Of a DNA stretch of 64,000 bases, positions 45,792 through 54,569 are shown in pieces. The notes beneath the pieces were generated by a model. The model was given only the letters and a program-made list of their open reading frames with translations, was not told the origin of the DNA and did no database searches. Both the position numbers and the translations under genes were made by a program. Within the stretch, counting starts at the first letter, position 1. The number at the start of each line of letters is the position of its first letter. The DNA is taken from positions 622,901-686,900 of the forward strand of contig NZ_KI391971.1 in NCBI RefSeq assembly GCF_000162475.2, read 5' to 3'. Source of the DNA: Granulicatella elegans ATCC 700633. Lineage in GTDB: Bacteria > Bacillota > Bacilli > Lactobacillales > Aerococcaceae.

Positions 45792-45838
45792 GGACTTCTC
45801 TGATGTTGTAAATAACGTCGTCAGAGAGGTCTTTTTTA
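45792..45838 (+). terminator. Terminator after tkt
   Basis: GGACTTCTCTGA pairs with TCAGAGAGGTC, with an inner ATGTT/AACGT pairing, then TTTTTT. Confidence 0.88.
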
Positions 45839-46137
45839 TTGTAATTAGATGATAAAAATGAATCAAAAGAATTATTCCTGCAGAAGAGGGAAAATGTTTT
45901 GATTTTATTAAAAATTTAACAATTAAAGCAGATTTCTAAGTGTTTAGAGTATTATTCTTACTCTTTTTGTTCTATAATGAATGTTTGAAGAAGTGATTTT
46001 ATGCTTAAAAATAGATTTGTAAGAATCAGAAATAAATACGTTTCTTTGAAAACTGTTTTACTGACATTCTATGATAGATAAGTAATTTCTATATGATAAA
46101 AGTTGATAAAAAAAGTTTATAATTTATATAAAATGGG
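45839..46137 (+). promoter_or_regulatory. Long leader region of the capsule operon
   Basis: About 300 bp of very AT-rich sequence. It holds AGAGTA..TACTCT-TTTTT (45946-45969, a small hairpin), a TATAAT (45973-45978) upstream of a 26-codon open frame, and a likely proximal promoter TTGATA (46103-46108), 16-bp spacer, TATATA (46125-46130). No further gene or repeat was seen. Confidence 0.5.
46001..46081 (+). CDS. Possible 26-codon leader ORF before the capsule operon
   Basis: ATG 46001 is preceded by AAGAAGTG at good spacing and TATAAT 23-28 bp upstream. The peptide begins MLKNRFVRIRNKYVSLK and is basic. It could be a leader peptide or chance. No family recognised. Confidence 0.25.
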   Translation: MLKNRFVRIRNKYVSLKTVLLTFYDR

Positions 46138-46164
46138 ATGAAGGAAATCATAGGGGGAGATAAT

Positions 46165-46899
46165 TTGATCGATATTCATTCACATATTATTTTTGGAGTC
46201 GATGACGGACCACAGACAATCGAAGAGAGTAGAAGTCTTTTAATGGATGCTTATAATCAAGGTGTACGTACTATTGTTGCAACTTCACATCGTAGAATAG
46301 GAATGTTTGAGACATCTGAAGATACAATAGAAAAGAATTTTAAAAGAGTTCAAAAACTTTCTAAAGAAGTAGCATCAGATTTAACCGTTTTATACGGGGC
46401 AGAGATTTATTATTCTAGTGAATTAATGGATAAATTAGAGAAAAAGATGATTCCAAGTATAAATGGAAGCTCTTATGTTCTAATAGAGTTTAGTCAAAAT
46501 GCAAAATTCTGGGAAATTAAAACAAGTTTAACAAATGTTTTAAGACTGGGATTTATTCCAGTTATTGCTCATGTAGAACGTTATCAATCTCTTGAGAATA
46601 ATGAAAATTTTTTGAAAGAATTGATTAATATAGGTTGCTATATTCAAATTAATAGTTCAAGTGTGTTAAAATATAAATGGTTTTTTGATAAAAATAGGTT
46701 GTTTAAGAAAAGAGCAAAGTATTTTTTAGATAGAGATTTAGTTCATTGTATAGCAAGTGATATGCATCATCTATCAAAGAGGCCATCTTATATGAAAGAA
46801 GCATTTGAGATTATTTCTCATACATATGGGCGAAAAAAAGCAAAAGAGTTATTTGTAGAAAATCCTAATCGGATAGTTACTAATCAAATGATAGAATAA
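46165..46899 (+). CDS. cpsB: PHP-type protein-tyrosine phosphatase CpsB/YwqE
   Basis: Manganese-dependent phosphatase that dephosphorylates the capsule tyrosine kinase. Metal motifs: DIHSHIIFGVDDGP at the N-terminus, ATSHRR, GAEIYY, IAHVERY and SDMHH. I choose TTG 46165 (MIDIHSHI) as start because GGGGGAG is 6 bp upstream and homologs begin there; the ATG at 46138 would add nine residues. First gene of the capsule operon; the LytR-CpsA-Psr gene that often precedes it is absent. Confidence 0.88.
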   Translation: MIDIHSHIIFGVDDGPQTIEESRSLLMDAYNQGVRTIVATSHRRIGMFETSEDTIEKNFKRVQKLSKEVASDLTVLYGAEIYYSSELMDKLEKKMIPSINGSSYVLIEFSQNAKFWEIKTSLTNVLRLGFIPVIAHVERYQSLENNENFLKELINIGCYIQINSSSVLKYKWFFDKNRLFKKRAKYFLDRDLVHCIASDMHHLSKRPSYMKEAFEIISHTYGRKKAKELFVENPNRIVTNQMIE

Positions 46900-46977
46900 A
46901 ATTAAATATTTTACGAACAGTATCGATAAGATGTTAATCATTGTAAAAGTTGTGAGATTACTATGAAAGAGGAAATT

Positions 46978-47559
46978 ATGTGTGCTTATAGAATTATAAA
47001 AAGAGGGATTGATTTCTTTATAAGTATAGTATTATTAATACCAGTTATGTTGATTTGTAGTATTAGTGCTTTATTTATTATATTAGAAACAAAAGGAAAT
47101 CCTTTGTACATCCAAGAAAGAGTTGGATTAAACGGAAAAAAATTTAAAATTTATAAACTAAGATCGATGTATTCAGATGCCGAAAAAGATGGTTATCAAT
47201 GGGCAATGAAAAATGATGTTCGTATTACAAAAGTGGGTCAATTTCTTCGGAAAAGTCGAATTGATGAATTACCTCAATTAATTAATATTATTAAAGGCGA
47301 TATGGCTATTATAGGGCCACGTCCAGAAAGACCTGAATTTATTGAAGAATTTTTACAAGAGATTCCAGATTTTAATGATCGTATAACGATAAAACCAGGA
47401 ATTACAGGTTGGGCACAAGTCAATGGTGGTTATGAATTATCCCCAAAAGAAAAGTTAAAATACGATAAATACTATATAGAACATGAAAGTTTAAAATTAG
47501 ATATTTTAATTTGGATAAAAACAGTACAAGTTGTTTTTACCGGAGATGGATCTAGGTAA
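46978..47559 (+). CDS. Initiating undecaprenyl-phosphate sugar phosphotransferase
   Basis: Bacterial sugar transferase (monotopic phosphoglycosyl transferase) that puts the first sugar-1-phosphate on undecaprenyl phosphate. One N-terminal membrane helix (about 10-35), then the catalytic domain: RVGLNGKKFKIYKLRSM, RITKVGQFLRKSRIDELPQL, GPRPERPEF and GITGWAQVNGGYE. 194 residues from ATG 46978 (AGAGGA upstream); ATG 46963 is an alternative. The first sugar cannot be read from sequence. Confidence 0.92.
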   Translation: MCAYRIIKRGIDFFISIVLLIPVMLICSISALFIILETKGNPLYIQERVGLNGKKFKIYKLRSMYSDAEKDGYQWAMKNDVRITKVGQFLRKSRIDELPQLINIIKGDMAIIGPRPERPEFIEEFLQEIPDFNDRITIKPGITGWAQVNGGYELSPKEKLKYDKYYIEHESLKLDILIWIKTVQVVFTGDGSR

Positions 47560-47583
47560 AAATTAAATAGAGGAGAACAATAA

Positions 47584-48270
47584 ATGGATATTTTTAATAA
47601 TATGACAAGATTTTATAGTCTTATTAAGTCGAAATTTATTTTTTTAATAAGCTTTATACTTTTAGGAGTTGGTTGTGTTACATTATATACCATTGTAGCT
47701 ATTAAACCAGTATATAGTGTGTCATCTACTCTTATTATGAAAAATATGAGTACGGAAAAAAATGATTCTCAAGTAATAGAATCTTTAAACTTGTTTCAAA
47801 GACAGGCAAAAACCTATTTAGAAATTGCAGCATTACCGCCTGTAAAGGAAGCAACTAATCAAGCGTTAGCACTTTCTCCTGAAGAATCATCTAAAATTAA
47901 GAGTGTTAAACTAACGAATGATTCAGGTTCGCAATTGATGACTTTAACAATACGAGCTACAGATAGAGAGCTGGCTGTTAATTATATTCAACAATATGTA
48001 AAACAATATAAAAAATTTACAGCAGAAAAATTTGGTCGTGATGATTTAGAAGTAGTAAGTGAGGCATTAGGAAGTTCAAAACCTGTTTATCCAATTTTAT
48101 GGAAAAATATGTTCATATCTTTAATCGTTTTAACATTTATAGCCTTTAATATGATATTTTTCCGTTATATTTTAAGTGATTCCATTGATTCTTCTGAAGA
48201 TTTGGAAGAATTAACAGGTGTTCCAACTTTAGGAATGATTCCTGATATAGAGAAAAAAGGAAGAAGGTAG
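47584..48270 (+). CDS. Polysaccharide co-polymerase, Wzz/CpsC (YveK-like)
   Basis: 228 residues. Two membrane helices (about 18-42 and 175-197) bracket an extracytoplasmic helical domain, with the Wzz-type proline motif before helix 2 (KPVYPILWKN). It partners the Wze kinase encoded next (4-bp gap) to set chain length and export. The cytoplasmic C-terminal part ends GRR. ATG follows GAGGAG. Confidence 0.87.
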   Translation: MDIFNNMTRFYSLIKSKFIFLISFILLGVGCVTLYTIVAIKPVYSVSSTLIMKNMSTEKNDSQVIESLNLFQRQAKTYLEIAALPPVKEATNQALALSPEESSKIKSVKLTNDSGSQLMTLTIRATDRELAVNYIQQYVKQYKKFTAEKFGRDDLEVVSEALGSSKPVYPILWKNMFISLIVLTFIAFNMIFFRYILSDSIDSSEDLEELTGVPTLGMIPDIEKKGRR

Positions 48271-48274
48271 AAAT

Positions 48275-48937
48275 ATGCATATTGAAGTCATTCATAATAG
48301 TAAATCGATTGCATCAGAATCTTTCAGAACTTTACGAAGTAATATTCAATTTTCAAATTTTGGGCAAAGTATTCAAACAATTGTTGTGACGAGTTCCAAT
48401 CCTAATGAAGGAAAGAGTGAAGTGAGTATTAATCTTGTAGCTTCATTAGCTCAACAAGGAAAGAGAGTTTTATTAATTGATGCGGATATGAGAAAACCCA
48501 CTCAACATAAAATTATTGAAGTTATGAATACTGAAGGATTGAGTAAGTTTTTATTACGCGAAACAGGTGCAGAGGCTATTCAACATTTAAATATTCTTGA
48601 TGTGAAATTTGATGTTTTAACTTCAGGTCCTGTTCCGCCAAATCCTTCAGAAATGTTAGCTAGTATGGCGATGGAGCAAAGTATTAAAGCATTTGTAGAG
48701 TATTATGATTATGTCATTATTGATACACCACCTTTATTAGCAGCTACTGATGCACAAGTATTGGCGAGAATTGCAGATGCAACTTTATTAGTAGTTGATC
48801 CTAAACAAAGCAAACGTAGACAAATCGTAGAAGCTAAAAAAAGATTGGACAATGTTGGAGCTAGACTATTAGGAACAGTGATGAATAAATTAAAATTAAC
48901 AGAAGGTAATAATTATTATTACTATTACAAATACTAA
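48275..48937 (+). CDS. Capsule tyrosine kinase, Wze/CpsD (BY-kinase)
   Basis: 220 residues. Walker A SNPNEGKS (near residue 46), Walker A' LLIDADMRKPT, Walker B YVIIDTPP, and a C-terminal tyrosine cluster (six Tyr in the last eight residues) that is autophosphorylated. CpsB removes the phosphates. The residue after GKS is Glu where T is usual. Located between the Wzz gene and the polymerase gene. Confidence 0.92.
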   Translation: MHIEVIHNSKSIASESFRTLRSNIQFSNFGQSIQTIVVTSSNPNEGKSEVSINLVASLAQQGKRVLLIDADMRKPTQHKIIEVMNTEGLSKFLLRETGAEAIQHLNILDVKFDVLTSGPVPPNPSEMLASMAMEQSIKAFVEYYDYVIIDTPPLLAATDAQVLARIADATLLVVDPKQSKRRQIVEAKKRLDNVGARLLGTVMNKLKLTEGNNYYYYYKY

Positions 48938-48979
48938 TTGGTGAAAAAGATAAGAAAGCAAAGGGAAGGAGTTAAATTT

Positions 48980-50077
48980 ATGATATATATTTTAATGTTT
49001 ATGTATCTTACCTTACTTGCGTTCTTATCTTTTTATTTTGAAGAAAGAAAAAGAGAAATAAACTTTTTTATTTTTCCAACATTTATGTTCTTCTTACTAA
49101 TTGATGGGTTTAGAAAATCAAGTGTAGGAGGAGATTTAAGTGTTTATGTGTCTATTTTTGAACAAAATGCTTTAAAACTTCCAGAATTTTCTAAAATCTT
49201 TAAATCAAGATTTGAACTAGGATATGTTTTCACTAACCAATTCATTCGTAGCTTGACTGAAAATTACTCGATATTACTCTTTTTATTTGCTTTCCTAACA
49301 TTATGGATATGGTTCTATGTATTAGACAAGTATTCTAAAAATGTGTATATGAGTTTAATTATTTATTTAAGCTCTTTAGGAATGTTTTTATATTCTTTAT
49401 CAAATATTCGCCAAGGACTAGCAGTTGCTTTTGGTTTTTTAGGATTTTATTTTTTATCAGAAGAAAAGAAAATAAGAGGGATTCTTTTTGTATTATTAGC
49501 GCCACTATTTCATACTTCAGGAATTATTTGTATTCTATTGATCTTTATTAGAAAAATAAGACTAAGTGTGAAATATTATCCAGCTATTATATTAGGTTTT
49601 ATAGCTTTATTTCCATTTGTAAAATTAATTACGATTGCTATCATTAAATATTTTCCACAATATAATTCTTATTTAGAATCATCCTGGTTTTTAGATAGTA
49701 ATAGGTGGGCTCCTCTATTACTAACAATTTTATATGTATTGGTTTTTATAATTGGAGAGATAATTTTAAATAAGCAAACATTAACAAAGGTGGAAGAATC
49801 CATTAGAACGTTATTTTTAGCTTATTTAGTGTTAACAGCTATGACATTACAAACAAGTCTTATTGGTAGATTTGCGCATTACTTTTCTCCATTTGTAGCA
49901 TTGTATATTCCAATGGTGTTATCCAAAGTTTCACAAAGAAAAATAAAATGGATTTTGTTTTATGGGATTATTTTAGTTTATTTGATGATGCTTTTAGTAC
50001 TGATTTATTATAAACCAGACTGGTATCGTATAGTTCCTTATCGTTCCGTTATTACAGATTGGTTGATAGGAAATTAG
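48980..50077 (+). CDS. Polysaccharide polymerase, EpsG/Wzy family
   Basis: 365-residue membrane protein with about ten hydrophobic helices. The stretch SLGMFLYSLSNIRQGLAVAFGFLG.. is the EpsG-family signature with its conserved RQ. Start ATG 48980 follows GGGAAGGAG; the earlier TTG at 48938 abuts the Wze stop. Predicted to join repeat units outside the membrane. Linkage unknown. Confidence 0.85.
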   Translation: MIYILMFMYLTLLAFLSFYFEERKREINFFIFPTFMFFLLIDGFRKSSVGGDLSVYVSIFEQNALKLPEFSKIFKSRFELGYVFTNQFIRSLTENYSILLFLFAFLTLWIWFYVLDKYSKNVYMSLIIYLSSLGMFLYSLSNIRQGLAVAFGFLGFYFLSEEKKIRGILFVLLAPLFHTSGIICILLIFIRKIRLSVKYYPAIILGFIALFPFVKLITIAIIKYFPQYNSYLESSWFLDSNRWAPLLLTILYVLVFIIGEIILNKQTLTKVEESIRTLFLAYLVLTAMTLQTSLIGRFAHYFSPFVALYIPMVLSKVSQRKIKWILFYGIILVYLMMLLVLIYYKPDWYRIVPYRSVITDWLIGN

Positions 50078-50091
50078 ATAGAGGTGTAGGT

Positions 50092-50928
50092 ATGGAGTTT
50101 TCCGTTTTAGTAACTGTTTATAAGAAAGAAATTCCTGAAAATTTAAGAAAATGTTTATTAAGTTCTTATAAACAGACTGTAAAACCAAAAGAAATTATTT
50201 TAGTTTGTGATGGGGAATTAACAGAAGAATTAAATGAAGAAATTGAGAGATTAAAAAAAGAAATTCCTATTTTATCGGTTTATTATTTGCCTGAAAATTT
50301 AGGTTCAGGGCCAACGTCTCGTTTTGGAGTAAATCGCTGTCAAACGGAATTCATTGCTCGAATCGATAGTGATGATTATTGTGTGGAGACACGATTTGAA
50401 AAGCAAATGAACGCTTTTAAGAATAATCCTAATTTGATTATGGTTGGTTCCAATATTTTAGAAAAGAATACAGAATTTATCGCATTAAAGAAAGTACCAG
50501 AAACAAGTGCAGAAATTCGACAATATTCAAAAATGCGAAATCCATTTAATAATCCTTCTAGTATGATGAAAAAACAGTACGTTTTAAAATCTGGAAACTA
50601 TCGGGAATTTCGTTATTTAGAAGACTACGATTTGACGATGAGGTTATTACATGATAATCCGACTAAAGATTTTTATAATATTCAAGAACCTTTAGTAGTG
50701 ATGCAAACAAATGATTCTAGTTATTTACGAAGAGGCGGTTTATTGTATGTGAAGACAGATTTTATTCTGCAGTTAGATTTTTATCGTAGAGGGGATATAA
50801 ATTTGTTGGAATTGGTGAGAAATATTTTTCTTCGCAACGTTGTACGAATTTTGCCTAATAAGGTTCGAAAATGGATCTACAAGAAAAAAATGAGAGATGA
50901 AGTAGAAAAAATTCCAACTATTAAATAA
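50092..50928 (+). CDS. GT2 glycosyltransferase, AmsE-like
   Basis: 278 residues. GT-A fold: FSVLVTVYKKE, CDGELTEE, GSGPTSRFGVNRCQTEFIARIDSDDYC (DxD). Begins ATG 50092 after AGAGGTG. It differs clearly from the four tandem GT2 genes further on. Inverting enzyme of unknown sugar. Confidence 0.87.
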   Translation: MEFSVLVTVYKKEIPENLRKCLLSSYKQTVKPKEIILVCDGELTEELNEEIERLKKEIPILSVYYLPENLGSGPTSRFGVNRCQTEFIARIDSDDYCVETRFEKQMNAFKNNPNLIMVGSNILEKNTEFIALKKVPETSAEIRQYSKMRNPFNNPSSMMKKQYVLKSGNYREFRYLEDYDLTMRLLHDNPTKDFYNIQEPLVVMQTNDSSYLRRGGLLYVKTDFILQLDFYRRGDINLLELVRNIFLRNVVRILPNKVRKWIYKKKMRDEVEKIPTIK

Positions 50929-50962
50929 TATTTCCAGATAAGATTGAGGTGAATTAGAAGAA

Positions 50963-51358
50963 ATGAGAAGAGTTATTACATATGGGACATTTGACTTACT
51001 ACACTATGGTCATATTAATCTATTAAAACGTGCAAAAGCATTAGGAGATTATTTAATTGTTGGATTATCTACGAATGAATTTAATCAAAAAGAAAAAAAT
51101 AAAGACTGTTATTTTGACTATGATAAGAGAAAGTCTCTTTTAGAGGCAATTAGATATGTGGACCTTGTCATACCAGAGGAAAATTGGGAACAAAAAGTTT
51201 CTGATATCGAGAAATATCATGCGGATGTGTTTGTAATTGGAGATGACTGGAAAGGAAAGTTTGATCATTTAGAAGACTTAGGAGTCGAAGTTGTTTATTT
51301 GCCAAGAACGGAAGAAATTTCCACTTCTAAAATTAAAAAAGACTTAAACCAAGGGTGA
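50963..51358 (+). CDS. tagD: Glycerol-3-phosphate cytidylyltransferase
   Basis: Makes CDP-glycerol. 131 residues; nucleotidyltransferase motif HYGH (residues 14-17) in TYGTFDLLHYGHINLLKRAK and the C-terminal RTEEISTSKIK. The complete length and motifs match TagD/GCT. Embedded in the capsule operon two genes before a CDP-glycerol glycerophosphotransferase, so it supplies that enzyme. ATG follows GAGGTGAATT. Confidence 0.94.
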   Translation: MRRVITYGTFDLLHYGHINLLKRAKALGDYLIVGLSTNEFNQKEKNKDCYFDYDKRKSLLEAIRYVDLVIPEENWEQKVSDIEKYHADVFVIGDDWKGKFDHLEDLGVEVVYLPRTEEISTSKIKKDLNQG

Positions 51359-51362
51359 TAGG

Positions 51363-52439
51363 ATGAAATATCATGTTTTCCACGTGACTGGTGGAGTGCG
51401 AAATACGATGAGTGGGGTACAAAGTTTTATAAAAAACCATATTCAAGAAGATGATTCTGAGTTTAACTATATAGTTGGGGAATCTAATGGCGAGCCTTAT
51501 TTTCCTTTTAATCAATATTTAGATGAAAAACAAATTAAACGAATCGTATTTCCAGAATTGAAGATTTCTAACATGATTCAATATGCAAGAGAATGTAAAA
51601 AGTTTTATGAAAATAACTCAATCGATATTTTGCATGTTCATAATCCTATTACTGCCTTTATACATAATTATTATGCACGAAAAAATGGTGTTCCTGTAAG
51701 AATTTATCATAATCATAGTAGTCAGTTTTCTGATCATTGGTTAAAAAGTATTCGAAATCGATTTTTGGTGTTTTTAGCATTAAAAAATGCGACACATCGT
51801 ATTTCTTGTGGTCAATTAGCTGGAGTAAAAATTTTTGGAAATCAGTCGTTTCAAATTATTCCAAATGCTATACAGGTAGAAAAATTTAAATTTTCATCAG
51901 AATATAGAAATGAGATTCGAGAAGAGTTCCAAATTCCTAACCATCAAAAAGTAGTTGGAATGGTTGGGATTTTAAATCCGTTTAAAAATCAACAATTTTT
52001 AATTGAAATTGCAAAACTGATGCCGGAAGTTACTTTTATATTTGTTGGTGAAGGTCCGGATCGTTTAATGTTAGAAGAACAATGTAAAGAATTAGAGAAT
52101 GTTATTTTTACGGGTCGTAGAAATGATGTGCATAAATTTTATTCAGCGTTTGATATTTTTGCATTTCCGTCCCTTTATGAAGGATTTCCGATGGTAATAG
52201 TAGAGGCACAATGCTCTGGAGTGAATATTATTATGAATGAAACGATTGATTCCACAACGCAACTGAATCAGAAGCTTTGTACAGCTTTACCTTTAAAGAA
52301 GGAAGTTTGGATGAATACTATTAAAGAAGCACCTCTTTTAGATCAACATCGTTCATTAGAGGAAGCGTTAAAACCGTTCAATATTGATGAAAACAGAGAA
52401 TATTTGAAAGCAATTTATAAGCAAGGCTTGGAGAGATGA
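51363..52439 (+). CDS. GT4 glycosyltransferase (EpsF-like)
   Basis: 358 residues. N-terminal acceptor domain starting HVFHVTGGVRNTMSGVQSF; C-terminal GT-B donor domain with VGMVGILNPFKNQQFL, GEGPDR and the EX7E-type region FPSLYEGFPMVIVEAQCSG. Retaining enzyme. Starts 4 bp after tagD. Sugar unknown. Confidence 0.88.
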   Translation: MKYHVFHVTGGVRNTMSGVQSFIKNHIQEDDSEFNYIVGESNGEPYFPFNQYLDEKQIKRIVFPELKISNMIQYARECKKFYENNSIDILHVHNPITAFIHNYYARKNGVPVRIYHNHSSQFSDHWLKSIRNRFLVFLALKNATHRISCGQLAGVKIFGNQSFQIIPNAIQVEKFKFSSEYRNEIREEFQIPNHQKVVGMVGILNPFKNQQFLIEIAKLMPEVTFIFVGEGPDRLMLEEQCKELENVIFTGRRNDVHKFYSAFDIFAFPSLYEGFPMVIVEAQCSGVNIIMNETIDSTTQLNQKLCTALPLKKEVWMNTIKEAPLLDQHRSLEEALKPFNIDENREYLKAIYKQGLER

Positions 52440-52440
52440 T

Positions 52441-53550
52441 ATGAATCAATATTTCAAAATACTTATGTTTAACCTTAAATCGATTACTTCGAAAATAAAT
52501 ACGATGATTCCAAAGAAAAGTAAGAGAATTGTTTTATATTCCAATTGGGGATTCAGAGATAATCTTAGAACGCTTTATCAGTATTTAGTGGATAATGGCT
52601 ATCAAGAAGAATATGACATTATTTGTGCGTCAAATGATTTTTATCATCTAGAAAAAGATAAGAACGTGAAGTATGTTTCAATTTATCGAGGACTCTATTA
52701 TTTTTTAACTTCAAAATATTTTTTCTATTCATTTGGTAAGTATCCTATTAAGCCTGCACCAAATCAGATGGTAGTAAATTTATGGCATGGAATGCCTTTA
52801 AAAAAAATTGGAAACCTCGAAGAGGGGCTAGAGAATGTTGACTATAACTTTTTTACAAAATTAGTATCGTCTTCAGATTACTTTACACCAATTATGAAAG
52901 CTGCCTTTAATGCTACTGATGAGCAAATGTTATTGGTAGGAAATATTCGAAATGATGAATTATTTAAAGAAAAACAAGATAAGAGAGTTATTTGGATGCC
53001 AACTTACCGAAATTCCAAAAATTATCATGATAGTCAGGATGCACTAATATTTTCTCTTGAAGAAGTTGATTTTAGAAAAATAGAACAATTATTATTGAAA
53101 TATGGTTACCAATTATATATTAAATTACATCCTTTAGAAGAATCTTGCCTTCAAGTACAAATGAATCACTCAACTATTCATCTATTAACAGAAGAGATTA
53201 TTAGTGAGCAATATGGGACTTTATATACATTTTTAGGGACTACTAGCGCATTAATTACTGATTATTCTTCAGTATTTTTAGATTATTATTTATTAAATAG
53301 ACCAGTAGCCTTTACGATTAATGATTACGAAGAATATAAGGACAAACGTGGTTTTGTATTTGAAGATGTTAAGAGTCTTATGGTTGGGAGTGTCATTCGT
53401 GATTCTCACGATTTATTAGAGTTCCTAGAGAGTGTCATGAAATCTGAAGATAGTTACATTGAAGAAAGAACAAAAGTAAATGATAAAGTCAATGCCATTC
53501 AAAAAGGTTTTACAAAGACCCTTTTGAATGAAATTGGATTAAAGAAATAA
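52441..53550 (+). CDS. CDP-glycerol glycerophosphotransferase (TagB/TagF-like)
   Basis: 369 residues. Motifs NLWHGMPLKKIG, WMPTYRNS, IKLHPLEE and LITDYSSVFLDYYLLNRPVAF are those of the Glyphos_transf family. It would move glycerol phosphate from CDP-glycerol to the repeat unit. Shorter than chain-building TagF, closer to TagB or to capsule-modifying forms. Next to tagD in one operon; starts 1 bp after the previous gene. Confidence 0.92.
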   Translation: MNQYFKILMFNLKSITSKINTMIPKKSKRIVLYSNWGFRDNLRTLYQYLVDNGYQEEYDIICASNDFYHLEKDKNVKYVSIYRGLYYFLTSKYFFYSFGKYPIKPAPNQMVVNLWHGMPLKKIGNLEEGLENVDYNFFTKLVSSSDYFTPIMKAAFNATDEQMLLVGNIRNDELFKEKQDKRVIWMPTYRNSKNYHDSQDALIFSLEEVDFRKIEQLLLKYGYQLYIKLHPLEESCLQVQMNHSTIHLLTEEIISEQYGTLYTFLGTTSALITDYSSVFLDYYLLNRPVAFTINDYEEYKDKRGFVFEDVKSLMVGSVIRDSHDLLEFLESVMKSEDSYIEERTKVNDKVNAIQKGFTKTLLNEIGLKK

Positions 53551-53563
53551 GGTTAGGATAAAA

Positions 53564-54544
53564 ATGATTAGCGTAATTATTCCCGTTTATAATGTAGAAA
53601 ATTATTTAGAAGAATGTTTAAAAAGTATTCAAAATCAAACATATACGAATATTGAAGTACTATTAATAAATGACGGATCTACGGATAATTCTAAACATAT
53701 TTGTGAACATTATTGTCAAGAGGATAGTCGTTTTCACTTAATCAGTCAAGAAAATCAAGGGCAAAGTGTCGCAAGAAATGTTGGAGTATCGGCTTCAACA
53801 GGAGAGTATATTGCATTTGTCGATAGTGATGATGTTATTAAAGCAAATTATTTAGAAGAATTAATGAAATATATGACTGCAGATGTAGACATTGTGGAAA
53901 GTAAGTTTACAGTACATAAAAAAGATTTTTTTACTGATGATTTTGAAAAAAGAACGATTCTATTTGAAGGGAATTCTATCGAAGCTGTGAGAGCTGTTCC
54001 TCGTCATATATTGAGCGTTAACCCAGTTACAAAACTCTATAGAAAATCAATCGTTGAATCGGTTCCTTATTTAGAAGGGGTTATTTTTGAAGATATTTAT
54101 AGTGGTGTTGGTATGCTGAAGTATATTCGAAAGATTGTTAAAATCGACTATGTAGGCTATTATTACCGTCAACATCAATCGAGTACTATGCATCGAACAT
54201 TTACTGAAAAAAATTTAGACATATTCCTGGTTTGTGACAAGTTAATAGAGTTGTATTCTGATAGTGAAGAACTTCTTCCTTATATTGGAAGCTTCTTAGT
54301 GCATGTAGCAACGATGCATTATCAAGATTATATCGAAAAAGGAAATCCATACGCAGAATTTTATAATCAAAAGTTAACAGAGTATGTAACATTAACAAAG
54401 AAAAATCCAGAGTTAGCTAGAGCATCACGTTTGATTAAGCTCTATAACTTTTGCCCCAAATATTATAATTCAATTGTATTCCCAATCTACTATGCAATTT
54501 GGAAATTCAAAAATGGCATTAAAGAAGTAAAGGTAGATGAATAA
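53564..54544 (+). CDS. GT2 glycosyltransferase, tandem paralog 1
   Basis: 326 residues. GT-A domain: MISVIIPVYNVENYLEECL, INDGSTDNS, NQGQSVARN, FVDSDDV (DxD). C-terminal half shares FEDIYSGVGMLKYIRKI and DYVGYYYRQHQSSTMHRTF with the next three genes. The best internal match is paralog 3 (both have GVGMLK and a related HTM..YIEKGNPY block). ATG follows GGTTAGGAT. Confidence 0.9.
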   Translation: MISVIIPVYNVENYLEECLKSIQNQTYTNIEVLLINDGSTDNSKHICEHYCQEDSRFHLISQENQGQSVARNVGVSASTGEYIAFVDSDDVIKANYLEELMKYMTADVDIVESKFTVHKKDFFTDDFEKRTILFEGNSIEAVRAVPRHILSVNPVTKLYRKSIVESVPYLEGVIFEDIYSGVGMLKYIRKIVKIDYVGYYYRQHQSSTMHRTFTEKNLDIFLVCDKLIELYSDSEELLPYIGSFLVHVATMHYQDYIEKGNPYAEFYNQKLTEYVTLTKKNPELARASRLIKLYNFCPKYYNSIVFPIYYAIWKFKNGIKEVKVDE

Positions 54545-54569
54545 AAATAAGTGAGAAGGAAATTGTTTT

